Assembly: GCF_014199335.1 (NCBI RefSeq)
Contig: NZ_JACIJI010000001.1
Location: 248,001-312,000 of the forward strand
Origin: Stakelama sediminis
Lineage (GTDB): Bacteria > Pseudomonadota > Alphaproteobacteria > Sphingomonadales > Sphingomonadaceae
Length of the DNA stretch: 64,000 nt
Direction of reading: 5' to 3'
The stretch's first letter is position 1, and every line of letters begins with the position of its first letter. A program made the translations under genes and the position numbers. The notes beneath the pieces are model-generated. The model was not told where the DNA came from and ran no database searches. It was given only the letters and a program-made list of their open reading frames with translations. Of this stretch, positions 46,607 to 53,911 are shown piece after piece.

Positions 46607-47902
46607 ATGGCCGACCTTACCCTGCCCCCGCGCCCGTTGCGCTGGCTGTTTCTGGACCTCAACAGCTATTTCGCCAGCGTTGAGCAGCAATTGCAGCCTG
46701 CCCTGCGCGGGCGCCCGGTGATCGTCGCGCCGGTGGACAGCGACACCACCGTCGCCATTGCGGCGTCGGTGGAGGCGAAACGCTATGGCATTTCGACCGG
46801 AACCCCGGTGTGGGAAGCGAAGCGCAAATGTCCGGACCTGATCGTCACCTCTGCCCGGCACAATCGCTATGTCGAATTTCATGAGGCGATCCTTGCGGAA
46901 ATCGAAAACCACATCCCGGTGACGAAGGTCTGCTCGATCGACGAAGTCGCCTGCCGCCTGCTCGATAACGAAAACGCACCGGATCAGGCAATCGCGCTGG
47001 CGCGACGGATCAAGGCGGGCATTTGCAGGCAGGTGGGCGAACGGCTGACCAGTTCGGTGGGCATCGCCCCCAACCGCCTGCTCGCCAAGCTGGCGTCCGA
47101 CATGCAGAAACCCGACGGGCTGGTGGTGCTGACCGCCGATCAACTGCCCGACCGGCTGTTTTCGCTTCGCTTACGCGATATTGCCGGAATCGGTGCGAAG
47201 ATGGAGCGGCGGCTGGCGCGCGACGGCGTGCTCGACATCCGCCAGCTTTGTGAGCGCCGCCCGCGCGACGCGGGAACGGCATGGGGCGGCACCAATGGCG
47301 ACCGGCTCTGGTATCTGCTGCACGGCGTCGACCTTCCCGAAAAGCCGACGCAAAACCGCACCATCGGGCACAGCCATGTGCTGAGTCCGCAAAAGCGCGG
47401 GCTGGAATCGACCCGGCTGACCGCCCGCCGCCTTGCGCTGAAGGCCGCCAGCCGGCTTCGCCGCAAGGGCTATCGCTCCCGCCTGCTGGTCCTCCATGCG
47501 CGCTTCGAACAGGACAAGACGCGCTGGCACACCAGTATCCGGATGCCCGTGACACAGGACAGTTTTGCCATTCTTGGCGCGCTCAACATGCTGTTTCCCC
47601 GTCTGGCCAAGGCAGGCGGAGAAAAGCCCGGCGGATTTCAGGTCCGGATGGTCGGCGTCACCCTGTGCGAAATCGAACCGGTGAACGGGGAACAGGGCTC
47701 GCTGTTCGGCGCACTAGACCCCGACGATCCGCTGGCCCGCGACACCCGCACCTTATCCCTCAGCCGGGCGATGGATCGAATCAACGAACGATTTGGCCGC
47801 CATGCCGTGTCCGTCGGGCCGCTGCACGGAGGCAGGATCGATCGGGTGGGAACGAAAATCGCTTTTGGCCGTATTCCAGAAGCCCATGAATTCCATGAAT
47901 AA
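46607..47902 (+). CDS. Y-family DNA polymerase (DinB/UmuC type), SOS-linked
   Basis: Y-family polymerases copy damaged DNA with low fidelity. The 431-residue protein has the first catalytic acid in LFLDLNSYFASVEQQ (the usual DMD is DLN), a CSIDEV motif with the second Asp-Glu pair, the SSVGIAPNRLLAKLASDMQKPDGL palm/thumb block, the IAGIGAKMERRL helix-hairpin segment, and a little-finger domain. Because the SIDE acids are intact it is probably active, unlike ImuB. QGSLF (after NGE) near the C-terminus fits the beta-clamp-binding motif. It stands alone, with no imuA or dnaE2 beside it, and a LexA box precedes it. The ATG at 46607 is the first with family sequence. Confidence 0.88.
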   Translation: MADLTLPPRPLRWLFLDLNSYFASVEQQLQPALRGRPVIVAPVDSDTTVAIAASVEAKRYGISTGTPVWEAKRKCPDLIVTSARHNRYVEFHEAILAEIENHIPVTKVCSIDEVACRLLDNENAPDQAIALARRIKAGICRQVGERLTSSVGIAPNRLLAKLASDMQKPDGLVVLTADQLPDRLFSLRLRDIAGIGAKMERRLARDGVLDIRQLCERRPRDAGTAWGGTNGDRLWYLLHGVDLPEKPTQNRTIGHSHVLSPQKRGLESTRLTARRLALKAASRLRRKGYRSRLLVLHARFEQDKTRWHTSIRMPVTQDSFAILGALNMLFPRLAKAGGEKPGGFQVRMVGVTLCEIEPVNGEQGSLFGALDPDDPLARDTRTLSLSRAMDRINERFGRHAVSVGPLHGGRIDRVGTKIAFGRIPEAHEFHE

Positions 47903-48009
47903 TGCGCGAGAAAGGTTATCGCTACCACTCGCGTCGCAACATGAAGGGACTATCCTTGCGCTCTACTGTCTTGACGATTCCTGCTGCATACGCGAAGCAG
48001 CATTCCGTT

Positions 48010-48390
48010 ATGAAAAAGCTCATCCTGCCCCTCCTCGCCGTGGCAGCGGCTGCCCCCCTGGCCGCCTGTCACAAGAATCAGCCCCAGGTTGTCGATCCGC
48101 GCGGTCCCGATCCGCAGGCCGCCGCATTGCAGAACGCTGCAAAGGTGGAACTGCCGCCCGCGATCAGCTCCAGCGTCACTTTCCGGTGCAGCGACAATAC
48201 CCTTGCCTTTGTGGATTTCTTCCAGGGTGGCAAGCAGATCAATTTCTCCACGGATAAGAGCGAGCCGCCGACGCATCTGACCTCCGACACCGACGGCGGC
48301 CCCTGGGCCAACGACACGCTGAAGGTTTCCGGCACAACCAAGAAGATCACCTACACGAAGGGCGACAAGTCGCTGACCTGTAAGGCCTGA
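48010..48390 (+). CDS. Small lipoprotein, possibly MliC-like
   Basis: The 126-residue product has a lipoprotein signal with lipobox LAAC (MKKLILPLLAVAAAAPLAAC), then a VDPRGPDPQAAALQNAA spacer and a compact domain with FRCSDN near its start and TCKA at its end; the two Cys could pair. This pattern resembles the C-type lysozyme inhibitor fold (MliC/PliC), but the match is by eye and the role remains open. ATG at 48010 is the start with the signal peptide. A strong terminator follows 20 bp after the stop. Confidence 0.7.
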   Translation: MKKLILPLLAVAAAAPLAACHKNQPQVVDPRGPDPQAAALQNAAKVELPPAISSSVTFRCSDNTLAFVDFFQGGKQINFSTDKSEPPTHLTSDTDGGPWANDTLKVSGTTKKITYTKGDKSLTCKA

Positions 48391-48410
48391 TTTTCTTTTC
48401 ATCGCAAAAT

Positions 48411-48442
48411 GGGCGGCGCAAGCGATTGCGTCGCCCTTTTTT
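48411..48442 (+). terminator. Rho-independent terminator after the lipoprotein gene
   Basis: An 11-bp stem (GGGCGGCGCAA with TTGCGTCGCCC, one G-U pair) closes on a GCGA tetraloop and is followed by six T. It ends 69 bp before the aat ATG. Confidence 0.92.
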
Positions 48443-48511
48443 ATGTCGCCTATGCGCTGCGACAACATGCAGGGACTTGCGCCGATGCGGCATAAGGAGA
48501 AGATACGCACC

Positions 48512-49279
48512 ATGCACGGTCCGGACCTGCTCGACCCCAATCTTGTTCTGCGCGCCTATGCGATGGGCGTGTTTCCGATGGCCGATCACCGCGATGCAGG
48601 CAGCGTCTATTGGGTGGAGCCCAAACAGCGCGGGATTTTACCGCTGGACCGCTTTCATCTGTCGCGTTCGCTTCGCAAGACGATCGCCCGCGACCGGTTC
48701 ACCGTCACCGCGGACAAGGCATTCGACCGGATCATTACCCTATGTGCGGAGGCAGCCGCCGACAGGCCGGACACCTGGATCAACGGGGCGATCGAGAAGG
48801 TATTTCTGCGCCTGCACGACAGCGGACATGCGCATTCGATCGAATGCTGGCAGGACGGTGAACTGGTCGGCGGTCTGTACGGGCTGGCGCTGGGGCGGGC
48901 CTTTTTCGGTGAAAGCATGGTCAGCCGTGCGCGCGATGCATCGAAAGTGGCACTGGCGTGGCTGGTCGCACGGCTGAAAGTCGGCGGATATCGCCTGCTC
49001 GATTGCCAGTTTCAGACGGATCATCTCGAGTCGCTTGGGGCGGTCGAGATTCCCCGCGACGATTACATGCTGTTGCTGGCCGACGCGCTGGGCACTGCCG
49101 ACGGCGAAGACCCGGCAGCAGGCGTGGCGGATGATTCATTGCCATCCCCCGATTTCTTCAGGCTGGACGCGCTGGCGGGTGCGGCCGGTTGCGGCGCATT
49201 CAATGCGGCATCGTCCGAACCGCCCTTGGGGAAAGACATTGCACAGCTTTTGGGCCAGACATCGTACACCGGATCCTGA
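48512..49279 (+). CDS. aat: Leucyl/phenylalanyl-tRNA-protein transferase
   Basis: Aat attaches Leu or Phe to N-terminal Arg/Lys of proteins, making them N-end-rule substrates for ClpAP. The 255-residue protein has LRAYAMGVFPMAD, WVEPKQRGILPLD, the GHAHSIECWQDGELVGGLYGL block, FFGESMVSRARDASK and LLDCQFQTDHLESLGA. The part after residue 200 is an extended tail ending GKDIAQLLGQTS. The ATG at 48512 follows AAGGAGA at 11 nt; earlier ATGs are in frame. Its last 217 bp lie antisense to the 3' end of the DUF2155 gene. Confidence 0.94.
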   Translation: MHGPDLLDPNLVLRAYAMGVFPMADHRDAGSVYWVEPKQRGILPLDRFHLSRSLRKTIARDRFTVTADKAFDRIITLCAEAAADRPDTWINGAIEKVFLRLHDSGHAHSIECWQDGELVGGLYGLALGRAFFGESMVSRARDASKVALAWLVARLKVGGYRLLDCQFQTDHLESLGAVEIPRDDYMLLLADALGTADGEDPAAGVADDSLPSPDFFRLDALAGAAGCGAFNAASSEPPLGKDIAQLLGQTSYTGS

Positions 49280-49764
49280 ACGACGTTCAGCGCCGGACGC
49301 TCCTTATACAGCCACCCCGAAAAGACGCGTTTCCAGTGCTGGTCGGGCTGCTGCACATCGACCTGCACGAATGCACCGGTATAGTCTTCCGGTTCCCACG
49401 GCGCCGTTTTCTCGCAAGCACGCAATCGGACGATCACATCGCCCAGCCGAACCGCCTGCCCCGGTTTCAGGGTGATGTCGCGGCTGTCGCCGGTCCGTTT
49501 GTTGAGGACGCCGAGTACCGCGACCCGGTCCTTCATCGGCGTTGCACCGCGATTGGGGTTGTTCTGCCCATCGACATCGACCGTCACGACATCGCCTGTG
49601 CCCGCTGTATGATCGAGTGCCGATTCGTCGGCATTCGGCACGACCGAGGTAAAGGTCGATTCGTCTTTTTGGCGATCCCCGGAAAAGCCCCAGAACCAGA
49701 TGCCCGCAGCCGCCAGCAAGGCCACGACGATGCCGCCGCCGGCCAGCAGCCATTTTCGACTCAT
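49063..49764 (-). CDS. DUF2155 domain protein
   Basis: The 233-residue protein has an N-terminal membrane anchor (MSRKWLLAGGGIVVALLAAAGIWFWGF), a DUF2155 domain (about 65-180) with VAVLGVLNKRTGDSRDITLKPG, LRACEKTAPWEPEDYTGAFVQV, RVFSGWLYKERPALN and PVYDVWPKSC, and a low-complexity Ser/Ala/Pro tail. Function unknown; two Cys may pair in the periplasm. The ATG overlaps the stop of the NDUFA12-like gene. Its last 72 codons, including PVYDVWPKSC, are antisense to aat. Confidence 0.9.
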   Translation of the reverse strand: MSRKWLLAGGGIVVALLAAAGIWFWGFSGDRQKDESTFTSVVPNADESALDHTAGTGDVVTVDVDGQNNPNRGATPMKDRVAVLGVLNKRTGDSRDITLKPGQAVRLGDVIVRLRACEKTAPWEPEDYTGAFVQVDVQQPDQHWKRVFSGWLYKERPALNVVQDPVYDVWPKSCAMSFPKGGSDDAALNAPQPAAPASASSLKKSGDGNESSATPAAGSSPSAVPSASASNSM

Positions 49765-50153
49765 GCGTCGGGGTTCCACGCCTCATAATCGCCGGTGGCG
49801 CGAACACGATGCCCGCCCGCCTCAAGCGCGCCGGGCGGGCGATAGGCAAGTGCCGTACCCGTCATGTTCGGAACAGCCGGCTTTTCCCAGCTACGCTGCG
49901 GCGGCCCCGATTCGTCGGGGGTTCCTTCGATATGGTGATGCAGCCAGCTAAACCATTCCGGCGGCACCCGGCTGGCATCGTTCGAACCCTTGTAGATCAC
50001 CCAGCGGCGCGGGTTTCCGGCGGTATCCTTGCCGCCTTCATAATAGACATTGCCGAGCGAATCCTCGCCGACACGCTTCTTGCCACGCAGCCCGAGCATG
50101 GTTCCCCAGCTCGCGCCGTTCCACCAGGTAAACGGATTGATATTGATGCCCAT
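49761..50153 (-). CDS. NDUFA12-like complex I accessory subunit
   Basis: The 130-residue protein belongs to the NDUFA12 (B17.2) family, supernumerary subunits of respiratory complex I that alphaproteobacteria share with mitochondria. Marks are FTWWNGASWGTML, the VGEDSLGNVYYEGG block, RRWVIYKGSNDASRVPPEWFSWLHH and the closing Trp/Pro-rich part. It is not next to the nuo operon; clustering with DUF2155 and aat is usual in sphingomonads (from memory). Confidence 0.93.
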   Translation of the reverse strand: MGININPFTWWNGASWGTMLGLRGKKRVGEDSLGNVYYEGGKDTAGNPRRWVIYKGSNDASRVPPEWFSWLHHHIEGTPDESGPPQRSWEKPAVPNMTGTALAYRPPGALEAGGHRVRATGDYEAWNPDA

Positions 50154-50250
50154 GGCCTGCGCGATTACCCCGGACGACGCCGCTGGGCAATGCCCGGCTT
50201 GCGCTTATCGCAGCAATTTTTTGCAACCAGCCGGTCCGGATCGACGCAAA

Positions 50251-50751
50251 TCAGTCTTTCGACAGGCTCCATTCGACCCGGTCGCCCGTGGCGATGCCCA
50301 GTTCGGCGCTCTTGCCGCCGCTGATTTCCAGAACCGCGCTTACCGGTTCACCGGAACTGATCGGGGTCTGATCGAAGGGAACCGCGTTTTCGGCAATCTT
50401 CGCAATGGTGCGATCGGGGCGGATGAACAGGATGTCGAGCGCGCTGGGCGTGTTCTTCATCCAGAATGCCGCCATTTTCGGTGTCCCGCCATCGGGCGGA
50501 TAGGGCGCAAACAACATCCCCCCGTCCGCCGGAATATCGGTGCGGTACATCAGCCCGCGTTCCTGCGCAGCGGCGGTGCGGGCAACATCGACGTGAAAAA
50601 CCTGTTCGCCGCCTGCTGTGGTAATGGTGACGGTCGCCCGACCGGTCTGCTCAGCCGTAACGGCGGCATGATCGGCCTGACCGCTATTGTGGCACCCCGA
50701 CAACAGCATCACCATCGCCGGACCAAGGATCGAGGCGAAACGGTATCGCAT
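50251..50751 (-). CDS. DUF192 lipoprotein
   Basis: The 166-residue product starts with a lipoprotein signal (MRYRFASILGPAMVMLLSGC) followed by a DUF192 domain: FHVDVARTAAAQERGLMYR, the MLFAPYPPDGGTPKMAAFWMKNT block, LDILFIR and VSAVLEISGGKSAELGIATGD. DUF192 proteins are small beta-rich envelope or archaeal proteins of unknown activity. ATG at 50751 lies 10 bp after the cold-shock gene stop; the frame extends upstream through that gene without similarity. Confidence 0.9.
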   Translation of the reverse strand: MRYRFASILGPAMVMLLSGCHNSGQADHAAVTAEQTGRATVTITTAGGEQVFHVDVARTAAAQERGLMYRTDIPADGGMLFAPYPPDGGTPKMAAFWMKNTPSALDILFIRPDRTIAKIAENAVPFDQTPISSGEPVSAVLEISGGKSAELGIATGDRVEWSLSKD

Positions 50752-50761
50752 CGTGCGTGCG

Positions 50762-51334
50762 CTACGCTGCCTCGACGGCAACCGCCAGCGGCCCCTTCTC
50801 CCCATCGACCACCCGTGCCTGCAACGGCTGGTCGGGCTCGACCTCTTCAATCCCGGCGGCGCGCAATGTCTCAATATGCACAAAAATGTCGCCGCTATCA
50901 TTGGGGCGAACCAGAAAGCCATATCCTTTCAGTCGGTTGAACCACTTTACTGAAACCGGTTCGAATGGCCCTGCCGCTTCGATCAGCCGCACCCGGTCGG
51001 AACGATCGGCATGGTCGCGTGCATGCGGCTCCACCGCGTCGCTCAAATCGATCGAAAGGATTTCCCGCGCCTGATAACCGCGCCTCCGTTCCACCGCGAC
51101 GCATTCCACCCGCGCACCTTCCGGAAGGCTGCGGCGGCCATGCTGCTGCAATATCGAGAAATGGATAAGGATATCGCCGACGGTCGGATCATCGGCCACG
51201 ACGAAGCCGAAGCCCCGCGTGACATCGAACCATTTGACGACGCCATGGTGCACCGCACCATCGGCCCCGACTTCCGTTTGCGAGGATGCGCCGTCGCCAT
51301 ACTCTACTGGCGCGCGCTGTATATCGGCACGCAT
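50762..51334 (-). CDS. Protein with two cold-shock domains
   Basis: The 190-residue protein holds two CspA-like nucleic-acid-binding barrels. The first (about 30-95) has [18 protein letters not shown] and ILIHFSIL; the second (about 125-188) has [19 protein letters not shown] and DIFVHIETL. Both keep the RNP1/RNP2-type aromatic residues. Double-domain forms are usual in alphaproteobacteria, with roles as RNA chaperones. The ATG at 51334 has AGGA 2 nt and GGGGGA further upstream, and a hairpin (51349-51368) lies in the leader. It heads the DUF192 / NDUFA12 / DUF2155 run. Confidence 0.93.
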   Translation of the reverse strand: MRADIQRAPVEYGDGASSQTEVGADGAVHHGVVKWFDVTRGFGFVVADDPTVGDILIHFSILQQHGRRSLPEGARVECVAVERRRGYQAREILSIDLSDAVEPHARDHADRSDRVRLIEAAGPFEPVSVKWFNRLKGYGFLVRPNDSGDIFVHIETLRAAGIEEVEPDQPLQARVVDGEKGPLAVAVEAA

Positions 51335-51348
51335 GATCCTGTTTCCCC

Positions 51349-51368
51349 CTGTGATTTCTGTATCACAG
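51349..51368 (-). promoter_or_regulatory. Palindrome in the leader of the cold-shock gene
   Basis: CTGTGAT and ATCACAG are separated by 6 nt. In RNA this is a 7-bp hairpin ending just before the GGGGGA stretch of the cold-shock gene. As DNA it recalls a CRP half-site pair but with 8 rather than 6 bases between TGTGA and TCACA. Role unproven. Confidence 0.4.
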
Positions 51369-51413
51369 CATTGCCCGCTTCGCCAAGATATACGGCACTT
51401 TCATGCGTAATTT

Positions 51414-51947
51414 TCATTCCTGTAAGCAGGAAAGGTCCGCGCCTGGTGCCGTCTGGACGATTTTTCGGGCCAGCGCATAGTCATGCCCGGCCCGCACCAT
51501 AGCGGCGATTTGCCGCTGTTGCCGGTCTCGCTCCGCTGCATCGTCGGCGAACGGACCGATACGGCGGCGGCGCGCAAACGCCAGCGCCGCGTCCATCGCC
51601 CGCGAGTCGATTTCCGGCACGAGCGCATCCGCATCGACCGATTCGATTCCGTAATGATGCAGGGCGGACGACACGCGCCGCGCTCCATATCCCCGGCGCG
51701 CCATTGCGGCGGCCTTAGCTTCTGCAAAGATCCGGTCGTTCACATAGCCCAGTTCCGCCATCCGCTCGACCAGCGCGGCAATGACCGTATCGACGCTTTC
51801 CTCTTCCGTTCCGCGCTCGCGTACCTTACGGGCCAGATAGGCGGACAGTCTTGCGCGCGTGGTGGCGTATCGCTCCACATAGCGCAGGGCCAGTTGCTCC
51901 AGTGCATCAGCGTTCAGTGGCGGTGCGGGTTTACGGGTTCTGGCCAT
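51414..51947 (-). CDS. recX: Regulatory protein RecX
   Basis: RecX proteins bind and limit RecA filaments. The 177-residue basic all-alpha protein has the three-helix repeat pattern of the family: ALRYVERYATTRARLSAYLARKV, the MAELGYVNDRIFAEAKAAAMARRGYGARRVSSAL block and a third repeat over 120-175. It is not beside recA. The gene is divergent from the fatty acyl-AMP ligase; no LexA box was found in their shared 93-bp gap. Confidence 0.88.
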   Translation of the reverse strand: MARTRKPAPPLNADALEQLALRYVERYATTRARLSAYLARKVRERGTEEESVDTVIAALVERMAELGYVNDRIFAEAKAAAMARRGYGARRVSSALHHYGIESVDADALVPEIDSRAMDAALAFARRRRIGPFADDAAERDRQQRQIAAMVRAGHDYALARKIVQTAPGADLSCLQE

Positions 51948-52040
51948 GCGCCATGATTATGCCACACTGACAGTGGATTTTGAACGCTGATGCGCAGCAC
52001 GGAGTATTGATGGACTCCATGCCTGCACCGGAAATCCGGG

Positions 52041-53825
52041 ATGAAACAGATAATGAATGGTGATGTCGCAACTATGACGATTGCAGAAATGGACGAAGAC
52101 GGGGTTGTACGGCCAACGCCTACGCAGGACAGCCTGCCCCGTCGCTTTGCCGATTTCGATACGCTCGGCGATGCACTCGATTATGCTGCACAGGGCGTGC
52201 GCGGCCTGAATTTTCACGATGCCCGCGGCCGGTTGCTGCAACCCTATTCCTTCGCCGAGCTGCGTCAGGATGCACTGGCGCAGGCCTATCGCCTGATCGC
52301 CGCCGGGGTGCAGCCCCAGGACCGGATCGCGCTGATCGCCGAAACCGGGCAGGATTTCGCCAGCCTTTTCTTCGGCGTGATCTATGCGGGTGCCTGGCCG
52401 GTACCGCTGCCGCTTCCTACCAGCTTCGGCGGAGCGCAATCCTATATCGACCAGTTGAAGGTGCAGTTGCAGAGCTGTGACCCCAAGATGCTGTTCTACC
52501 CGGCGGAACTGGCCGGGATGGCCGGCGAAGCCTCGCATGTGGAAAATGTCGAAGGCATCGATTTCGAAAGCTTCGGTGCGCGTGAGGCGGTGGAGGCCCC
52601 CCTGCCCCAGGCAAAGACCGACGATATCGCCTATCTGCAATATTCCAGCGGCTCGACCCGCTTCCCGCACGGCGTCGCGATCACCCATCATGCGCTGCTC
52701 AACAACCTCGCGGCGCATAGTCACGGGATGGAACTGGTCGAAGACGACCGCTGCATTTCCTGGCTTCCCTGGTATCATGATATGGGGCTGGTCGGCTGTT
52801 TCCTGTCGGTCGTCGCCAATCAGGTCTCGACCGACTATTTGAAGACCGAGGATTTTGCGCGCCGTCCGCTGGCCTGGCTCGATCTCGTCACCCGCAACGA
52901 AGGCAACACCATCTCTTATTCGCCGACCTTCGGCTATGATATTTGTGCGCGCCGCATGTCGAGCCAGACCAGGGCATCCGACCGGTTCGACCTGTCGCGC
53001 TGGCGTATCGCGGGCAATGGCGCCGACATGATCCGGCCCGATGTGATGCAAAGCTTCGTCGATGCCTTTGCCGATGCAGGTTTTCCGGCCTCCGCCTTCC
53101 TGCCCAGCTATGGCCTTGCCGAAGCGACGCTGGCCGTATCCATCATGCCGCCGGGCGAAGGCATTCAGGTGGAACTGGTCGAGGAAACCCAGCTTTCCGG
53201 CCAGCAGCATATGGACGACCGTCCGCAACGCTATCGCGCGATCGTCAATTGCGGCAAGCCGGTGCGCGACATGACCGTCGAAATCCGAGAGGAGGACGGC
53301 ACCCCGCTGCCCGAAAAGGCGATCGGTAAGGTCTGGTGCAAGGGGCCGTCGGTCATGGTCGGCTATTTCCGCGATCCCGAATCGACCGCAGCCTGCATGA
53401 AGGACGGCTGGCTCGATACCGGCGACATGGGCTATATTTCCGAAGGCTATATCTACATTGTCGGTCGCGCCAAGGACATGATCATCGTCAACGGCCGCAA
53501 CCACTGGCCGCAGGATATCGAATGGGCGGTGGAACAGCTTCCGGGGTTCAAGGCAGGCGATATCGCCGCTTTCGCCATCACCACGCCGGGCGGCGAGGAA
53601 ACGCCTGCGGTGCTGGTCCAGTGCCGCACGTCGGATGAGAGCGAACGCCTGCGCCTGCGCGACGACATTCGCGACCGGGTACGCTCCGTCACCGGCATGA
53701 ACTGCGTGATCGAGCTGATACCGCCGCGCACCCTGCCCCGCACCAGTTCGGGCAAGCTGAGCCGCGCAAAGGCACGCAATCTCTACCTCGCAGGCGAAAT
53801 CAAGCCCTACGATATCGCCGCCTGA
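52041..53825 (+). CDS. Fatty acyl-AMP ligase
   Basis: FAALs activate fatty acids as acyl-adenylates and pass them to acyl-carrier proteins rather than CoA. The 594-residue protein has SYAELRQ-like opening blocks, the ATP motif YLQYSSGSTRFPHGVAI, the WLPWYHDMGLVG segment, SYGLAEATLA, DTGDMGYI, VGRAKDMIIVNGRNHWPQD, and the C-terminal catalytic lysine region RTSSGKLSRAKARN. Similar ligases take part in sphingolipid or polyketide lipid synthesis; no carrier protein or palmitoyltransferase gene is adjacent. ATGs at 52041, 52053 and 52077 are possible starts. The gene is divergent from recX. Confidence 0.88.
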   Translation: MKQIMNGDVATMTIAEMDEDGVVRPTPTQDSLPRRFADFDTLGDALDYAAQGVRGLNFHDARGRLLQPYSFAELRQDALAQAYRLIAAGVQPQDRIALIAETGQDFASLFFGVIYAGAWPVPLPLPTSFGGAQSYIDQLKVQLQSCDPKMLFYPAELAGMAGEASHVENVEGIDFESFGAREAVEAPLPQAKTDDIAYLQYSSGSTRFPHGVAITHHALLNNLAAHSHGMELVEDDRCISWLPWYHDMGLVGCFLSVVANQVSTDYLKTEDFARRPLAWLDLVTRNEGNTISYSPTFGYDICARRMSSQTRASDRFDLSRWRIAGNGADMIRPDVMQSFVDAFADAGFPASAFLPSYGLAEATLAVSIMPPGEGIQVELVEETQLSGQQHMDDRPQRYRAIVNCGKPVRDMTVEIREEDGTPLPEKAIGKVWCKGPSVMVGYFRDPESTAACMKDGWLDTGDMGYISEGYIYIVGRAKDMIIVNGRNHWPQDIEWAVEQLPGFKAGDIAAFAITTPGGEETPAVLVQCRTSDESERLRLRDDIRDRVRSVTGMNCVIELIPPRTLPRTSSGKLSRAKARNLYLAGEIKPYDIAA

Positions 53826-53835
53826 TTTTCTGGAC

Positions 53836-53867
53836 GGCCCGCGGCAAAAAATAATCCGCTGCGGGCC
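53836..53867 (+). terminator. Hairpin after the fatty acyl-AMP ligase gene
   Basis: GGCCCGCGGC pairs with GCTGCGGGCC (one G-U) around a 12-nt A-rich loop, 10 bp after the stop. No T-run follows, so it is a terminator-like hairpin only. Confidence 0.4.
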
Positions 53868-53911
53868 ATCTCCTAACCATCCGTAAACCTGACCCCCGTT
53901 ACCCTGACAAT

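Noticed and set aside
51350..51367. CRP-binding site before the cold-shock gene
   Set aside because: TGTGA and TCACA are 8 bp apart instead of 6, so a normal CRP dimer site is unlikely.
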